A stretch of DNA of 64,000 nt from Ceratopteris richardii (taxonomy: Eukaryota; Streptophyta; Polypodiopsida; Polypodiales; Pteridaceae). This document shows positions 44,591 through 56,149 of this stretch, in pieces. The translations under genes and the position numbers were made by a program. The notes beneath the pieces are model-generated. The model made no database searches. It was given only the letters and a program-made list of their open reading frames with translations, and was not told where the DNA came from. Numbering within the stretch: position 1 is the stretch's first letter; each line of letters starts with the position of its first letter. Where the stretch lies: NCBI GenBank assembly GCA_020310875.1, contig CM035407.1, positions 223,951,045 to 224,015,044 of the forward strand, in the 5' to 3' direction.

Positions 44591-45166
44591 GTGTAAAGAA
44601 GATTGGATATATAGGCTTCATGAAACTTTCTAGGATTCAAGCATGCATCATGTTTAGCACACAAATTACACTCCTTGGAGGCCAATCATGTTTTCACCAA
44701 AATGTTTTAGATGCAAACATGATTCTTTGCTTGCAACCAACATCTTGCGCGTATATGATCTGACCTTGATTGATTATACTATTGACCACATGCAGTTTCT
44801 CATGAACCAAATTCATCAAGATTATTATCATCCATTAACTTAGATTACTTCACTACTTTGTATGCATGTAGGTTTGCTAGCTACATGAAGGTATACTTCT
44901 TTATCAAAAGAAGTATTCTTATGATCTCTTTCCAAGTATCACACTGACCAAATTTGCATACCTCTGCACCTTTAAAGCCAAACACCAAACTCACATTAGA
45001 GGATACAAGGCCACTTATGAATATGCATGACTATTGTGATACTTGACCCTCACTTTCCATCATGATCTTTGGTACACAGAGGGAATTGATCTTCTTGGAT
45101 AATTTTCGTTGAGCTAGAGATCCAAAATCTCACCATTCCACCTAAAGATATATATTCTTACTTGGC
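44591..45166. other. Unassigned stretch between CpE and CpF
   Basis: No supported coding. It may be decayed copia from either neighbour. Confidence 0.35.
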
Positions 45167-46430
45167 TTACGTGCCCATTTTTTGGCCAAGTAAGAAGAAA
45201 TGAACACTTATTCCATAACATATGTCAACCCTTGTTAAGGTTGCATAGTTTAGACTCCCAACTATGCTTTGATAACCTGCAATGTCTTCAAACAAATCAC
45301 CTTCATGAGCACTTAATCTATGATTTACCTCCATAGGAGTGCTAGCTACTTTTGCATTCTCCAAGTGGAACTTCTTCAACATGTCCTGCACATATTTCCT
45401 TTGAGTGATATAGATTCCAGAGTTAGTGTATACTAACTTAATTCCAAGAAAATATTTTTGAAAACCTAGGTCACTACTTTTGAACTCATGCATCATCTAG
45501 TTTTTTATTTGTTTGATGCCATTGGCATCACTACCTGTAAGAATGATGTCATCCACATATACACATAAATATATCATTTTTGAATTATTCCTCTTGACAA
45601 ACAGAGAAGAATCTAACTTGCTCATCATGAATCCTTGGTCTTGAAGATAGGTTGTTAACCTATGATTCCATGCCCTAGGTGCCTGCTTCAAACCATAAAG
45701 AGCTTTGTTCAATTTGCATACATGATTTACCTTGTTTGGATATTCATAACCAGGAGGTTGAGCCATGTAAACCTCCTCTGAAATCCACCCATTGAGAAAG
45801 ACATTTTTTTACATCTATTTGATACATATTCCAATTTCTAGATGCACCTACACTTAGCAATACTCTGATGGTTGGCATCTTAGCCATAGGTGAAAAATTT
45901 TCTTCATAATCTACTCCTTGGGTTTGTGCAAAACCCTTAGCCACAAGCTTACCTTTATACGTGTTTATGGATCCATCGAAGTTCCTTTTGATTTTGTAAA
46001 TCCACCTAGAACCAATTACCTTCATTGATGCTTTCTTGGGTACTAGCTCCCAAGTGTCATTCTCTTGGAGTGTTTCTATTTCTTCATCCATAGCCTCCTT
46101 CCATTCTGCTTTGGTACTTACTTCTTCATATGAGGAAGGTTCTTCAAGTGATGAATCCTTAGCAAGATAAATAGAATGCTTAGTGACTAATGAAGTATCA
46201 TACCCATATCTGATTGGCTTCTTACTATCTCTTTGTGATCTCCTTATGGCTTGGTTGGATGACTCAGGTATGTCCTCCAACCTCTTCATCTTGTCCTTAC
46301 CCTTTGATTTCCATGCTTTAAATTCTTCCAAGTTGATGGTGTCCTCATCATTTGATTTGATGTCTTCAATTGTGGTTGGCTCCTCCTTGGTGAGGCTTGG
46401 AAATTCTTCTTCCAAGTCATATGGCAATTT
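45167..46430 (-). pseudogene. Copia RT (CpF)
   Basis: From right: AMDEEIETLQENDTWELVPK, KVIGSRWIYKIKRNFDGSIN, KLVAKGFAQTQGVDYEENFS and NWNMYQIDVKK (45744-46427); MAQPPGYEYPNKVNHVCKLN, KALYGLKQAPRAWNHRL and YLCVYVDDIILTGSDANG (45497-45766); KSSDLGFQKYFLGIKLVYTN and VASTPMEVNHRLSAHEGDLF (45167-45496). The VDD catalytic block is visible. Fossil with few breaks. Confidence 0.9.
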
Positions 46431-47560
46431 GACCTTCCTACATTCACTTTTAAACCGAGAATCATTCTCATCAAGAACACAACATCTCTACTAACCATAA
46501 ATCCTTTGTTGGATGGATTATAAAACCTATATCCTTTTTTATTTATATCATACCCTATGAAGATGCATTTCTCTGCCGTAGGGTCTAACTTACCTCTGAT
46601 TTGAGATGGAACATGCACATAAGAAACATGAACAAATATTATGCAATGTTCAAGTGATGGTCTCCTACCATGCCATGCCTCATAGGGGGTCATCCCCTCT
46701 AGGGACTTAGAAGGTAACATGTTAATACTTAGATAAGTGGTAGTAGAAACAATCTCTGCCCATAAGTAATTAGGCAACTTCTTTTCATTTAGCATTGATC
46801 TAGCTACTTCCACAATCAATCTGTTCCTCCTCTCTGATGCTACTCCATTTTTCTCAGGAGTATATCTAGTAGTGATCTCCCTTTTAATACCTCTGTCCTC
46901 CAAAAATGCATCAAAATCATTGGAGAAGTACTCACCTCCTCCATTTGACCTTATCCTCTTTAAGCTTTTTCCTATTTGATTTTCCACAAGTGCAAGATAT
47001 TTATGGAAACAACTGAACACTTCATCCTTATGTTTCATGAAATACAAGATAGTCCACCTACTGAAATCCTCAATAAATGACACATACTACCTTGAGCCTG
47101 AAATTGAAGGGTCCTTGCTTGGTCCCCACACGTCTGTGTGGAAAAGTTCCAAATAATCCTCATGCATATAACCTTTCTTTGTAAAAGGCAACCTGTGTGA
47201 TTTACCAAACTGACATACTGGTACCACATTTATAGATCATATGTTGCTTGGATACATTAGGTTTCCCAAGTACACAGAGATCTCTACATATTTGCTTCAA
47301 TGTTCTCTCACTAATGTGCCCTAATCTTTTGTGCCATATCTCTAACTCAGACAAAGTTTGATCCTTATAATTGTAAAGTGCAATGTTTCTAGTGTCCTCA
47401 AGCTCAAATGAAGACAATCTACCTATTTTCTCTCCCTTGGCAATTCTTCTGAATCCATGTTGGGGGTCGGTCCTCCACAAAAGCTCCAAATTTGCTAAAC
47501 CTAAGCTGCAAACCCTTTTCCATTATCTGTCCAACACTCATCAAATTCTTTGTGATAGTA
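46286..47560 (-). pseudogene. Copia pre-integrase and integrase (CpF, left of CpC)
   Basis: Right part: protease end VPTITKNLMSVGQ near 47530-47560 and pre-integrase LSELEIWHKRLGHISERTLK and ICRDLCVLGKPNVSKQHMIY (47202-47489). Integrase: SFIEDFSRWTILYFMKHKDE, SLKRIRSNGGGEYFSNDFDA, YTPEKNGVASERRNRLIVEV and NYLWAEIVSTTTYLSINMLP, then KCIFIGYDINKKGYRFYNPS (46430-47083). Fossil with few breaks. Confidence 0.88.
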
Positions 47561-47565
47561 GGTAC

Positions 47566-47795
47566 TGTTGATATATTTAGGTAGTGATGTGTGTGAACAC
47601 ACTAGGACCGTTGGGACACTTTTTTCCCTCTTTAGGAGGTTTTTTTCCCTCGGCTTGTATATACGCCTATTGCCCTAATGGGCTACTTATCTTTGTACAT
47701 TCTCTAGTAATACATTCATTATTGTGTGTTGTGATCCAAACTTCTTCTCCTTCCTTGTGCTGTTTGCGTGCTTCCGCAAACGTCTATCTCCAACA
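47566..47795 (+). repeat. 5' LTR of CpC
   Basis: TGTTGATATATTTAGG to TATCTCCAACA, with TG...CA ends. A TATA-like GTATATA stretch lies near 47656. About 92 percent identical by eye to 52462-52691. Confidence 0.94.
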
Positions 47796-47797
47796 AT

Positions 47798-47809
47798 TGG
47801 TATCAGAGC
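47798..47809 (+). promoter_or_regulatory. Primer-binding site of CpC (initiator Met type)
   Basis: TGGTATCAGAGC two bases after the 5' LTR, the standard copia initiator Met-tRNA site. Confidence 0.92.
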
Positions 47810-48150
47810 AGATCATCGCTTCATCTAGGGTGTCGTCGATACTCCTCCGATTACAATCTCAGAATTGCATGAATGTTGGTGAGCATACTCAGCATGTTTT
47901 TGAGATCAAAACCACTTCGCTTTGTGGTGCCGAAATTGCGATCTAAGCTCATTTTGGCCTCCGAACACACTATCATAACGCTTGTGCAGGCTATTTTTTC
48001 TTTTTGTGCCAAAGGTATATACCAGTTTCAGTTCTCCAGTATAAGCATCTCAAAGTCTGCTACAGGTGTAATGAAATTTGTTTGGGCAGTTCTATTCAAC
48101 TTTTTGAGATACAATCAATTTTCTGCATCATGGCATTTTAGTCACCGACC

Positions 48151-49130
48151 ATGGGTGAAAGTAGTGATGTATTCCGTATGTTGGCTGTTGAGGATAAGTT
48201 GGATGGTACCAACTACCCATTATGGGCTTATATGATGCGACATGTATTGGTTGCAAAAGGACTATGGAACATTGTGTAGGGTTTTGAAAAACATCCTATT
48301 ACACCTGCAAGTGTTATGACTGTAGGTACAGAAGCTTAGGCAGAAGGTATGGAAGATGATGATATTCTACATATTCTTGTTTGTGCTGCGGTTTTTGCTA
48401 CACCTACTGTAGAGCAAATTCATTGGGATCACATGCATTGATAGCTTTGTGTATCAAACGTGCCATTATTCCTCACATTTGCTCTTGCAGAACACCTAAG
48501 GATGCTTGGGATACACTTACCACATTGTACCAAGCTAGGAATGAGGCTCGTGTTGCTTACCTCCGAAAATAGTTGGAGAGTGAGCACATGAATGAAGGTG
48601 ATCCTATGGATAGTTTTCTAACAAAGATTTAAGACTTGAAGGAACAATTGATTTCTGCTGATGAGGTTACACCAGATAGCTCACTTGTGCAGACTGTTCT
48701 GAATGGTCCTATTGATTTATATCAGAGTTTTGCTTCTACTCTTTGGTTAATGATGAAAGGCAATCCAAATGCCTTGTCATTTGAGGAGTTAGCTCTATTC
48801 TGTTGTAGGAAGATCAGTCCAGGTAGAACAGGTCCATTATGCGTGTTGCAGATCAAGCTTTCTTGGCTAGTCAGAAGGGCAAAGGAAAATGGAGCTCTTC
48901 AACTAGTAAGCAGAAATCTGCAAATGCTACTACACATTCGAAGAAGGAAGATAAAGATGAGAAGAAATAAGAAAAGTAGAAATTGTTTTGCAAGTAATGT
49001 AAAGGGAATCATAATATTATAAGAACTGTCCAAAAGTGGCTGCTAAAGAGGCAAAGAAGAAAGAGGCTGGAATGGTTGTTGCAGAGGCCTCTACACCAAA
49101 AACAGAGTCTGCTAATCTTTTGCATGAAGA
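48151..49130 (+). pseudogene. Copia gag (CpC)
   Basis: Begins near 48151 in the same context as CpD (SSDVFRMLAVEDKLDGTNYP). Then an acidic insertion, HALIALCIKRAIIPHICSCR, DLKEQLISADEVTPDSSLVQ-type sequence and ALSFEELA. A basic Lys-rich region leads to a decayed zinc knuckle near 48985-49035. Fossil with several breaks. Confidence 0.82.
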
Positions 49131-50330
49131 AGAATTGGCGTTTACTACTATCTCTAGTTTTGACCCATCTTCTCATGAGCAGTGCATGTCTGCAGTAGAC
49201 TCAGATGTTTGGTATTTTGATAGTGAGGCGACCAAACATATTACCTCGTAGCACAGTTTCTTCTCTTCACTCGAGCCTACCCCTACAGGGAATACTATTA
49301 CAAGCACCAACAACTCCTCTTATCCTATTATGGGAGTTGGTAAGATCATTTTGACTACTGTTGATGGTAGTTCTTTCACTTTTTCAGATGCTTTATTTGT
49401 GTCAGGGATCAAGAAGAACATGTTATCAGTTTTTGCATTAGCCAAGATTGGCTTGGCTATGAAATTTGTTGATGACCGGTGTACAGTTCATGATCTGTCA
49501 AATGGCGATGTGATTATTGCTTCTAGCATTTTATGTTTTGAGTTGTATAAGCTCATAGACTATGAAAGATCTATGAATGATTCGGCATGTGCAGTACATG
49601 ATTCTCACGCTATGTCACATGCAAAGCTTTGGCATGCATGCTTTGGTCATCTGAATTTTGCTAGTTTGCTACACCTACAGAAATCTGAAATGGTGTCCTC
49701 TTTTCCCAATCTTGAGGCACCTAGAAAACATGTTTGTGAAGACTGTATTTTGGGCAAAATGTAGCGTTCCGCATTTCTAGAAGATGGTTGAGTTCGGGCT
49801 ACTCAGAAATTGCAGCTTGTACATAGTGATGTCTGTGGTCCTATGCAGACACCTTCTTTTGGAAATTATCTTTACTTCGTGACTTTTGTTGATGATTTTT
49901 CTAGGCATGCATGGGTATATCCATCAAAGGCAAAGTTGGAAGTGTTCATGTGCTTCAAACCATTTTTGCTTTTGGCTGAAAATCTGTCAGCATGTAAAAT
50001 GGGCACCTTCCGTTCAGATCGAGGTGGGGAATATATGTCTTTTGATTTTAATGCATTTCTGGCTGAACGTGGGATAAAACACCAGTGTACAATGCCATAT
50101 ATACCTCAACAGAATGGAGTTGTTGAACAAAAGAACATGTCACTCATGGAGATGGCGAGGTGTATGGTCAAGAGTCAGGCTTTACCACATAGTTTCTAGC
50201 TTGAGACTGTCATGTGTGCAGCATATGTACTTAACAAGTGTCCCACTAAAGCGTTGTAGTCTATCACTCCATATGAGGCTTGGCATGATCGCAAGCCATC
50301 TATTGCTCATCTATGTGTTTTTGGTTGTTT
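49130..50330 (+). pseudogene. Copia protease, pre-integrase and integrase (CpC)
   Basis: Protease region with SSHEQCMSAVDSDVWYFDSE and MGVGKIILTTVDGSSFTFSD. Pre-integrase: AKLWHACFGHLNFASLLHLQ and HVCEDCILGKM (49620-49764). Integrase core: MQLVHSDVCGPMQTPSFGNY, LYFVTFVDDFSRHAWVYPSK, FRSDRGGEYMSFDFNAFLAE and RGIKHQCTMPYIPQQNGVVE (49810-50199), with D, D and E positions recognisable. Fossil with few breaks. Confidence 0.88.
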
Positions 50331-52388
50331 GGCATATGCATTAGTGCCTGAACAACATCGCAAAGAATTGGATGATAAAGCAGTAAAATGTATTTTTGTT
50401 GGGTATAGTTCTGAAAGTAAAGGCTATCGTCTGTATCATCCACATACTAAACACATTCTGGTTAGCCATGATGTTGTTTTTGTGGAGGATGCTATTCAGC
50501 CATTACTTTCATGTACTAAGGAGACATCTGTTAGCTCCAAAGACATGTATGATACTTTGTTGCCTCTTTTTACAGGTGGACAGACTAATGCTGGTCCAAA
50601 TGAGGCAACTTTTGAGGCTTTGCAGGTTTCATGTGATGATGTAGATCATTCTATTTCTGATGCAGATTTACATGATGTACTAGTTGATGAGAGAGCTAAT
50701 ATTGAGCAGGCAAAAACTATGCCAAAATGGTTGGTGCAGACTTTGCGTGACAACAAATTAGATGCAGCTCTATCACATCATACTCATTTAGGCTCTCATA
50801 GTGCCTTTTTTGCATCAGATTGCTATGCTATGGCTGCATCTAGTCTCTGTGATGGGAATGAGCCTGTTTCGTTTCATGAAACACAAAATTCAGAAAATTG
50901 GATGGCTGCTATGCAATCTGAATATGATGCTATAATGAAGAATGATACTTGGTATTTATGTGACTTGCCTCTTGGCAAGAAGGCCATTCGGACTAAGTGG
51001 GTATACAAGCTGAAGCGTAAGCCTGATGGTACAATTGACAGGTATAAGGCTAGACTTGTTGCAAAGGGTTATGCGTAGGAAGAGGCATTTATTTTGATGA
51101 GACCTTTGCACCTACTTGCCGAATGACTACAATTCATAGCTTCTGTGCACTTGAAGCTCATCATGGTTGGAATGTACATCACTTGGACATTAAAACAACA
51201 TTTCTGAATGGTGACTTGCATGAAGAAGTGTATGTTTTTCAGCCCCATGGCTTTGTGCAAAAAGGGCATGAAAACCAGGTGTGCAGGTTAAAGAAGGCAT
51301 TATATGGTTTAAAGCAAGCACCACGTGCTTGGTATGAGAAGATACATGCCTATCTGATTGCACATGGTTTTGAGAAGAGTCCAACTGAAAGCACCTTATA
51401 TGTTAAGCATGCTAATGATGTGCTTCTGATCATTGTTGTCTATGTTGACGGCATGCTACTCATTGGTCCTATCGAGAAGCATATTGTTGATTTTAAGGCT
51501 GATTTGCATGCCTCATTTGAGATGTCTGATTTGAGGCATTTGCTTCACTATTTAGGCATTCAATTTATGCAAGTTGATGGTGGAATGGTTGTGTGTCAAA
51601 TGAAATATATTGACACATTATTGTAGCGTTTTGGCCTTGAATATTGTAAGCCTATTGCCACTCCTATGGAGATAGGTTTACGATTGAGTCTTCATGATGG
51701 TGGAGATGCATTTGATGTTGTTCTCTATCAGCAGGCTATTGGATGCTTGATTTACTTATGCATTACTCGGCCAGATATTCAGTTTGCTGTCTCACAAATG
51801 AGTAGGTTTATGCATTTCCCAGGAGTCAAGTATTGGCAGGTGGTTAAGCGCATCTTTCACTACTTGAGTGGTACTCAGCTACTTGGGTTGTTTTATCCCA
51901 AGGGGGGATCACAACCACCGAATTTGCATGAATTTTATAACTCTGATTGGGTTGGTTGCTATGACACTCATGTGTCCACTACTAGCTGCTTGGTAGCTCA
52001 TGTATATCTTGGTTGAGCAAGAAGCAACCTACTGTGGCCACTTGCAGTTGTGAGGCTTGAGTATAGGGAAGCTTTCACAATGACTATTGAGTGTGTGTGG
52101 CTTAGATGCCTTATGGCTGATTTAGGTGTTGGTCAGTCTTCTGCCACCACCATCTTCACTGACAGTTAGAGCGCATTCGCAATTGCGATGAACCCTGTGT
52201 TCCATGCTCGCACTAAGCACATTGATGTGCATTATCACTATCTCAGGGAGAGGTTCTCTACTGGTGAGATCAGCTTGGCATATGTGCCCATGCAGGAGAA
52301 CATTGCAGACCTTTTCACGAAGGCTCTACCTAGGGAGAAGCTTGAAGCTTTCCGCATAGCTTTGGGCTTACTTCCTTTTGTGGAGTGA
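50329..52388 (+). pseudogene. Copia RT and RNase H (CpC)
   Basis: Linker: KCIFVGYSSESKGYRLYHPH and ADLHDVLVDERANIEQAKTM. RT: AMQSEYDAIMKNDTWYLCDL, IRTKWVYKLKRKPDGTIDRY, DIKTTFLNGDLHEEVYVFQP, LKKALYGLKQAPRAWYEKIH and VVYVDGMLLIGPIEKHIVDF. RNase H: IGCLIYLCITRPDIQFAVSQ, HARTKHIDVHYHYLRERFST and ENIADLFTKALPREKLEAFR, ending LLPFVE. Fossil with several breaks. Confidence 0.9.
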
Positions 52389-52461
52389 TTTCCACATAGC
52401 TTGGTACTTCCTTATACATGAGTGCGAGCTCCTTTTTCACTGCATCACTCCCAGGGGTATT

Positions 52462-52691
52462 TTTTGATATATTTAGGTAGTGATGTGTGTGAACACACTA
52501 GGATTGTTGGGGCACTTTTTTCCCTCTTTAGGAGGTTTTTTTCCCCTGGCTTGTATATATGCATATTGCCCTAATGGGCTACTTATCTTTGTACATTCTC
52601 TATTAATACATTCAGTATTGTGTGTTGTGCTCCAAGCTTCTTCTTCTTCCTTGTGCTGCTCGCATGCTTCCATAGACGTCTATCTCCAACA
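52462..52691 (+). repeat. 3' LTR of CpC
   Basis: From TTTTGATATATTTAGG (near 52462) to TATCTCCAACA at 52691; direct repeat of 47566-47795. Confidence 0.93.
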
Positions 52692-52696
52692 TGTCC

Positions 52697-53345
52697 ATAA
52701 AGAACTTTGCTTAATAGATTCCTATTCCCATCAAAAGTTTTGACATTTCCTACCTTGACAACTGAATGCTTGGTATCATCACCTACCTGCACTTGGTGCT
52801 TTCCTTTGGGCTCCTCAAGATCAGAAAGGAGAGCTACATTTCCTGCTACATGGTTTGAACAACCTGAGTCAATATAGAAGAGGTGCTCATCATTCATACC
52901 TTGTTTTGAAGTCATGTTCATAATGAGAAGAGAATCCTCTTGATCCTGTGTATAGTTGTTGAAGTCTTTTCTTGATTTGTATCCCCCTTGATAATTGTTA
53001 TTGTAATTGTTGTTGTGGCCATGGTTGTATCCTTTATTGTGGTTGAATTTTCCTCTTGATTGTGAGTAGCCACCTCTTTGAAATCCTCTTCCTCTTTGGT
53101 TCTTGAAGTTCCTATAGCACTCATCTGTTGTGTGATTAGACAATCCACATATATTGCATGGGGAAGAGTTGAAAGGTCTCCCCCTACCTTGCTTACCTCC
53201 TTTGCCCCTTCCTCTTGAATTCCTACCTCTTGCTGCATAGTTAGCTTGAGAACTAGTACTTTTGTCTTCAACTTTCTTGCTCTTTCCTTTATCCTTAGAC
53301 TTTCCTTTATCTGTATAGAGGGTAGAAGAATACATGGTTGAGACC
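52697..53345 (-). pseudogene. Copia gag end and protease (CpF, right of CpC)
   Basis: From right: STLYTDKGKSKDKGKSKKVE, an Arg/Gly-rich stretch (RNSRGRGKGGKQGRGR), the knuckle CNICGLSNHTTDEC with CX2CX4HX4C spacing, an Asn/Tyr/Gly-rich stretch, then EDSLLIMNM and the protease with HLFYIDSGCSNHVAGNVALL, up to LLSKVLYG. About 65-70 percent like CpG over the same part by eye. Fossil with few breaks. Confidence 0.9.
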
Positions 53346-54336
53346 CTTCAAAGGTATGCCCATGATAACTAGAATAAATTTTGTGCTTTCTTATTTCTTC
53401 AAAGTAAAAATATTAGTTTTAAGAGCTTCTCAACTTATTTGGGTTCTCTTTATGATAACTATCAAAGTCCTTCCATTAATTTTGGGGGGAAATGTTTACA
53501 TCAAGAAAATTACAAAAATATCTCTACATTATAATTAGTTTCAAGAAAGTTCTAATCGATGAAGGATGAATAATATAGCATAAAGAAATTAGGATGGCCT
53601 TGGAGGACCTTTCCACATCAAGATATAACATCAATCATGAAGAAAATGAAGACCAAGTTGAGAAAAGTGTAGTCTATGATTAATTCAAAGATGAAGCACA
53701 TAAGGAGATTCAAGGCCACATGAATTTCAAATTCCCACTTATTTGAGATCTTTCTCGACATGCCATTTCAACAAATTGAAATGGGAATCAAAAAATTTAA
53801 TGGAATAATCAAGTAGGTGGACTGATTGCTTAATAAACATAGTAGATTCAACCATACACACTTATATGATACCCCTACCACATTATAATATTTTAAAACC
53901 ACTCAAGCTAGATTTTTAATGCAGGCACTTTTGTTGGACTATACATGCATATCACACACATACATACATACCTACCTACCACATGCATACATACATGCAT
54001 GCATACATACATCAATACCTACACACATATGTAGGCAAAATCATTCATTGTGAAGCAATAAGCCAAAATATCTCCTAGAAAACACAATATTTGATTCATC
54101 ATATTCAGGTGGACTTATTATTTGTCCTTTATCTCACTAAAATAAGATCAATTTTCTTTTGAAACAAACAACTTTATAATTATTTAGTAAGATGGAACAA
54201 AGTATTTTCCAAAAACTAAGATGAGAAAAATCATATAAATTATTTTAAGAATATGACTCGAAAATTGAAAAAGTTTATTTAAACATGCTTGAATGCATGC
54301 ATATATACATGAGGAGACATATACTCTCTCTCTCTC

Positions 54337-54487
54337 ACTAGATTGTGTCCTTTGACTAGACTAGATAAGTTTTCTAAAATATACTTTTGATTGCAATTAC
54401 CCCTGTAGGAAAAACAATACAAGAATATATAATTGATAAGAGAAGTCCCACAACTTGGGATTGATAGGTATGAATAATTAGACTAGA
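54337..54487 (+). repeat. Direct repeat, left copy (about 150 bp)
   Basis: Matches 55804-55957. Shared blocks include GACTAGACTAGATAAG and AGTCCCACAACT followed by ATAGGTATG. The two copies are about 1.47 kb apart and may be the ends of a short non-coding LTR-type element. Confidence 0.75.
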
Positions 54488-55261
54488 CATGATACAAGAG
54501 ATCTCATAGCCCATGATCCTAAGTATGTAATAGGCTACAAAATTACAAGAACTCCCTTGATGGAGATGAACCAAATACAAGATATAATTGGATGGGATCT
54601 CGTATGATGAGATTACAAGATGACAAGACTATGTCTAAAAACTAGACTACACAAGATCAGAATAAAAAGCTAGACAAGAACTCGAATTGGAACATGGAAA
54701 GTGCTTACTTGGAGACTGCAACTCCTTGGGCTCCCAAAACTCGCATTTTCAAGATTGAGAATCTTTATTGTCAGCCCCTCCTTATGTATGTGTTGTAGGA
54801 CTCTTTATAGGGCGATTATGAATTATTATGTTATCAATCATCTCAAATGGTAAAGTAAGATGTTTGGATGTCAAAACACGGCATGTAGATAATATTTCTT
54901 GGGGTTTTGGCACATTTAAAACGTGATGGTGCTACTTGATTCTTCCAATTGCTCACCAATTTTGAGATGTAGGGAGCTCCCATGAAACCTATGATGGATT
55001 TGAGCGGGTTTTATGATTGTCCATGATATCAGCTCTCCTTCAAGTGACAAGTTCCATGGGGATTGTGTTCTATTTTCTTGTTTATGTTTCATTGGATTCT
55101 TCACAAGATGAATCCTTTGAACTTCTAGAGGTACTTTGTGATGTTTCAAAGATCTTGGATGGAAATACTTGATAAAGCACGCTTGCTTGATTGAACATGG
55201 ACTCTTCCTTCACATTAAGGTTCCTTTTATCTTCATAATGTGTATGATTCATATCCTTTAT

Positions 55262-55514
55262 TATGATTTGTTGAGATTCTTAGATTGTCGACTCGAATTC
55301 TTGAGAAGAATTCTTGAGAAAGAGTGTCTTGATTATTCAACACTTCTAGGTCTTGGACTTGGTTTTCTTTGAAACTTTTGGTCCTCATAATGAATTTTAT
55401 GATGTTTTGAGATTCTTAGATTGTCGGCTCGAATTCTTGAGAAAGAGTGTCTTCATTATTTAACACTTATAACTCTTGGGCTTAGTTTTCTTTGAAAATT
55501 TTGGTCCTCATAAT
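55262..55514 (+). repeat. Imperfect tandem duplication, units about 120-130 bp
   Basis: Units about 55262-55390 and 55399-55514. They share TTGAGATTCTTAGATTGTCG, CTCGAATTCTTGAGAA and TTTTGGTCCTCATAAT, with scattered differences. The unit lies inside the direct-repeat pair 54337/55804. Confidence 0.82.
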
Positions 55515-55803
55515 ATCCTTCAAGGTACTTGTCTGAGGTATGGATAGAAAAAGATGCTTCACTTCAACTTTCAAGCCACTTCAGAATTGATTAGCTATCT
55601 AGACTTTTTTATATGTAGATCCATGAAATAATATCTTCCAATTAGCAGAGGTGGAATTCGATCAATAATTTTTTTGTAATACTCTTCAACCCTTGTATTG
55701 GTCCTAACAAATCCCTTATGGTAGATTGAATTTCCTTGCATATGGAATCGATGGTACTTGAGATAAACTTGGTATGGAAATCTTGCCAAAATGTCAGGGG
55801 AGC

Positions 55804-55957
55804 ACTAAATTGTGCTCTCTAACTAGACTAGATAAGCTTATTGAAATATGCTTCTGATCATAATATTACCCATGCAATGGAAATGGTAGAACAATATGCT
55901 TATGATATAGGAAGTCCCACAACTCGAGACTAATAGGTATGGATAACTAAACTAATG
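55804..55957 (+). repeat. Direct repeat, right copy (about 150 bp)
   Basis: Right partner of 54337-54487, in the same orientation. Confidence 0.75.
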
Positions 55958-56149
55958 ATGGGCATGTATGGCCTATGTTTTTTGCTGTAAAATTGTGTCT
56001 GCACACACACATGTCATGTTAGGTGCAGGTAGAGCAATGTGTTTTTTGTAAGACTATCAAAACACTATGAAAATGCTACCAAAAGTTTTAAAATTTTTAT
56101 GCATGCATTTTTGAATCATAGTAGGGAGCATATAGCATGCATAATTTCA

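Larger units (their letters stand above)
47566..52691 (+). mobile_element. CpC: copia element with both LTRs, inside CpF
   Basis: About 5.1 kb, the most complete member of the CpB/CpC/CpD family here. LTRs 47566-47795 and 52462-52691 (230 bases each) differ at about 19 positions by eye. Met-type primer site at 47798. Gag starts at an ATG near 48151; then protease, pre-integrase, integrase, RT and RNase H to 52388. A short purine-rich tract precedes the 3' LTR. Broken, about eight breaks. Flanks GGTAC and TGTCC. Age depends on the host substitution rate; with slow rates it would be tens of millions of years, with fast angiosperm rates a few million. Confidence 0.94.
45167..53345 (-). mobile_element. 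CpF: copia element split by CpC
   Basis: Minus-strand copia of the CpG family. Right of CpC: gag and protease (52697-53345). Left of CpC: protease end and pre-integrase (47202-47560), integrase (46430-47200) and RT (45167-46430). Coding continues across CpC: the right side ends LLSKVLYG and the left begins VPTITKN, as in CpG at LLSKVLYVPTITKN. Flanking bases GGTAC and TGTCC match in 3 of 5, an eroded duplication. LTRs and RNase H were not found. About five or more breaks. Older than CpC. Confidence 0.88.
53346..56149. other. Unassigned region between CpF and CpG
   Basis: About 2.8 kb without a supported gene. It has CATA/TACA-rich simple sequence (53945-54030), a CT run (54323-54337), and two repeat pairs listed separately. 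It separates two head-to-head copies of one copia family, neither of which keeps its 5' end. Confidence 0.5.

Noticed and set aside
53346-56149. Short open stretches (for example 54916-55149 minus and 55169-55372 plus) as genes
   Set aside because: They overlap the repeat pairs, have no recognisable domain and no partner pieces; chance open frames in AT-rich DNA are more likely.
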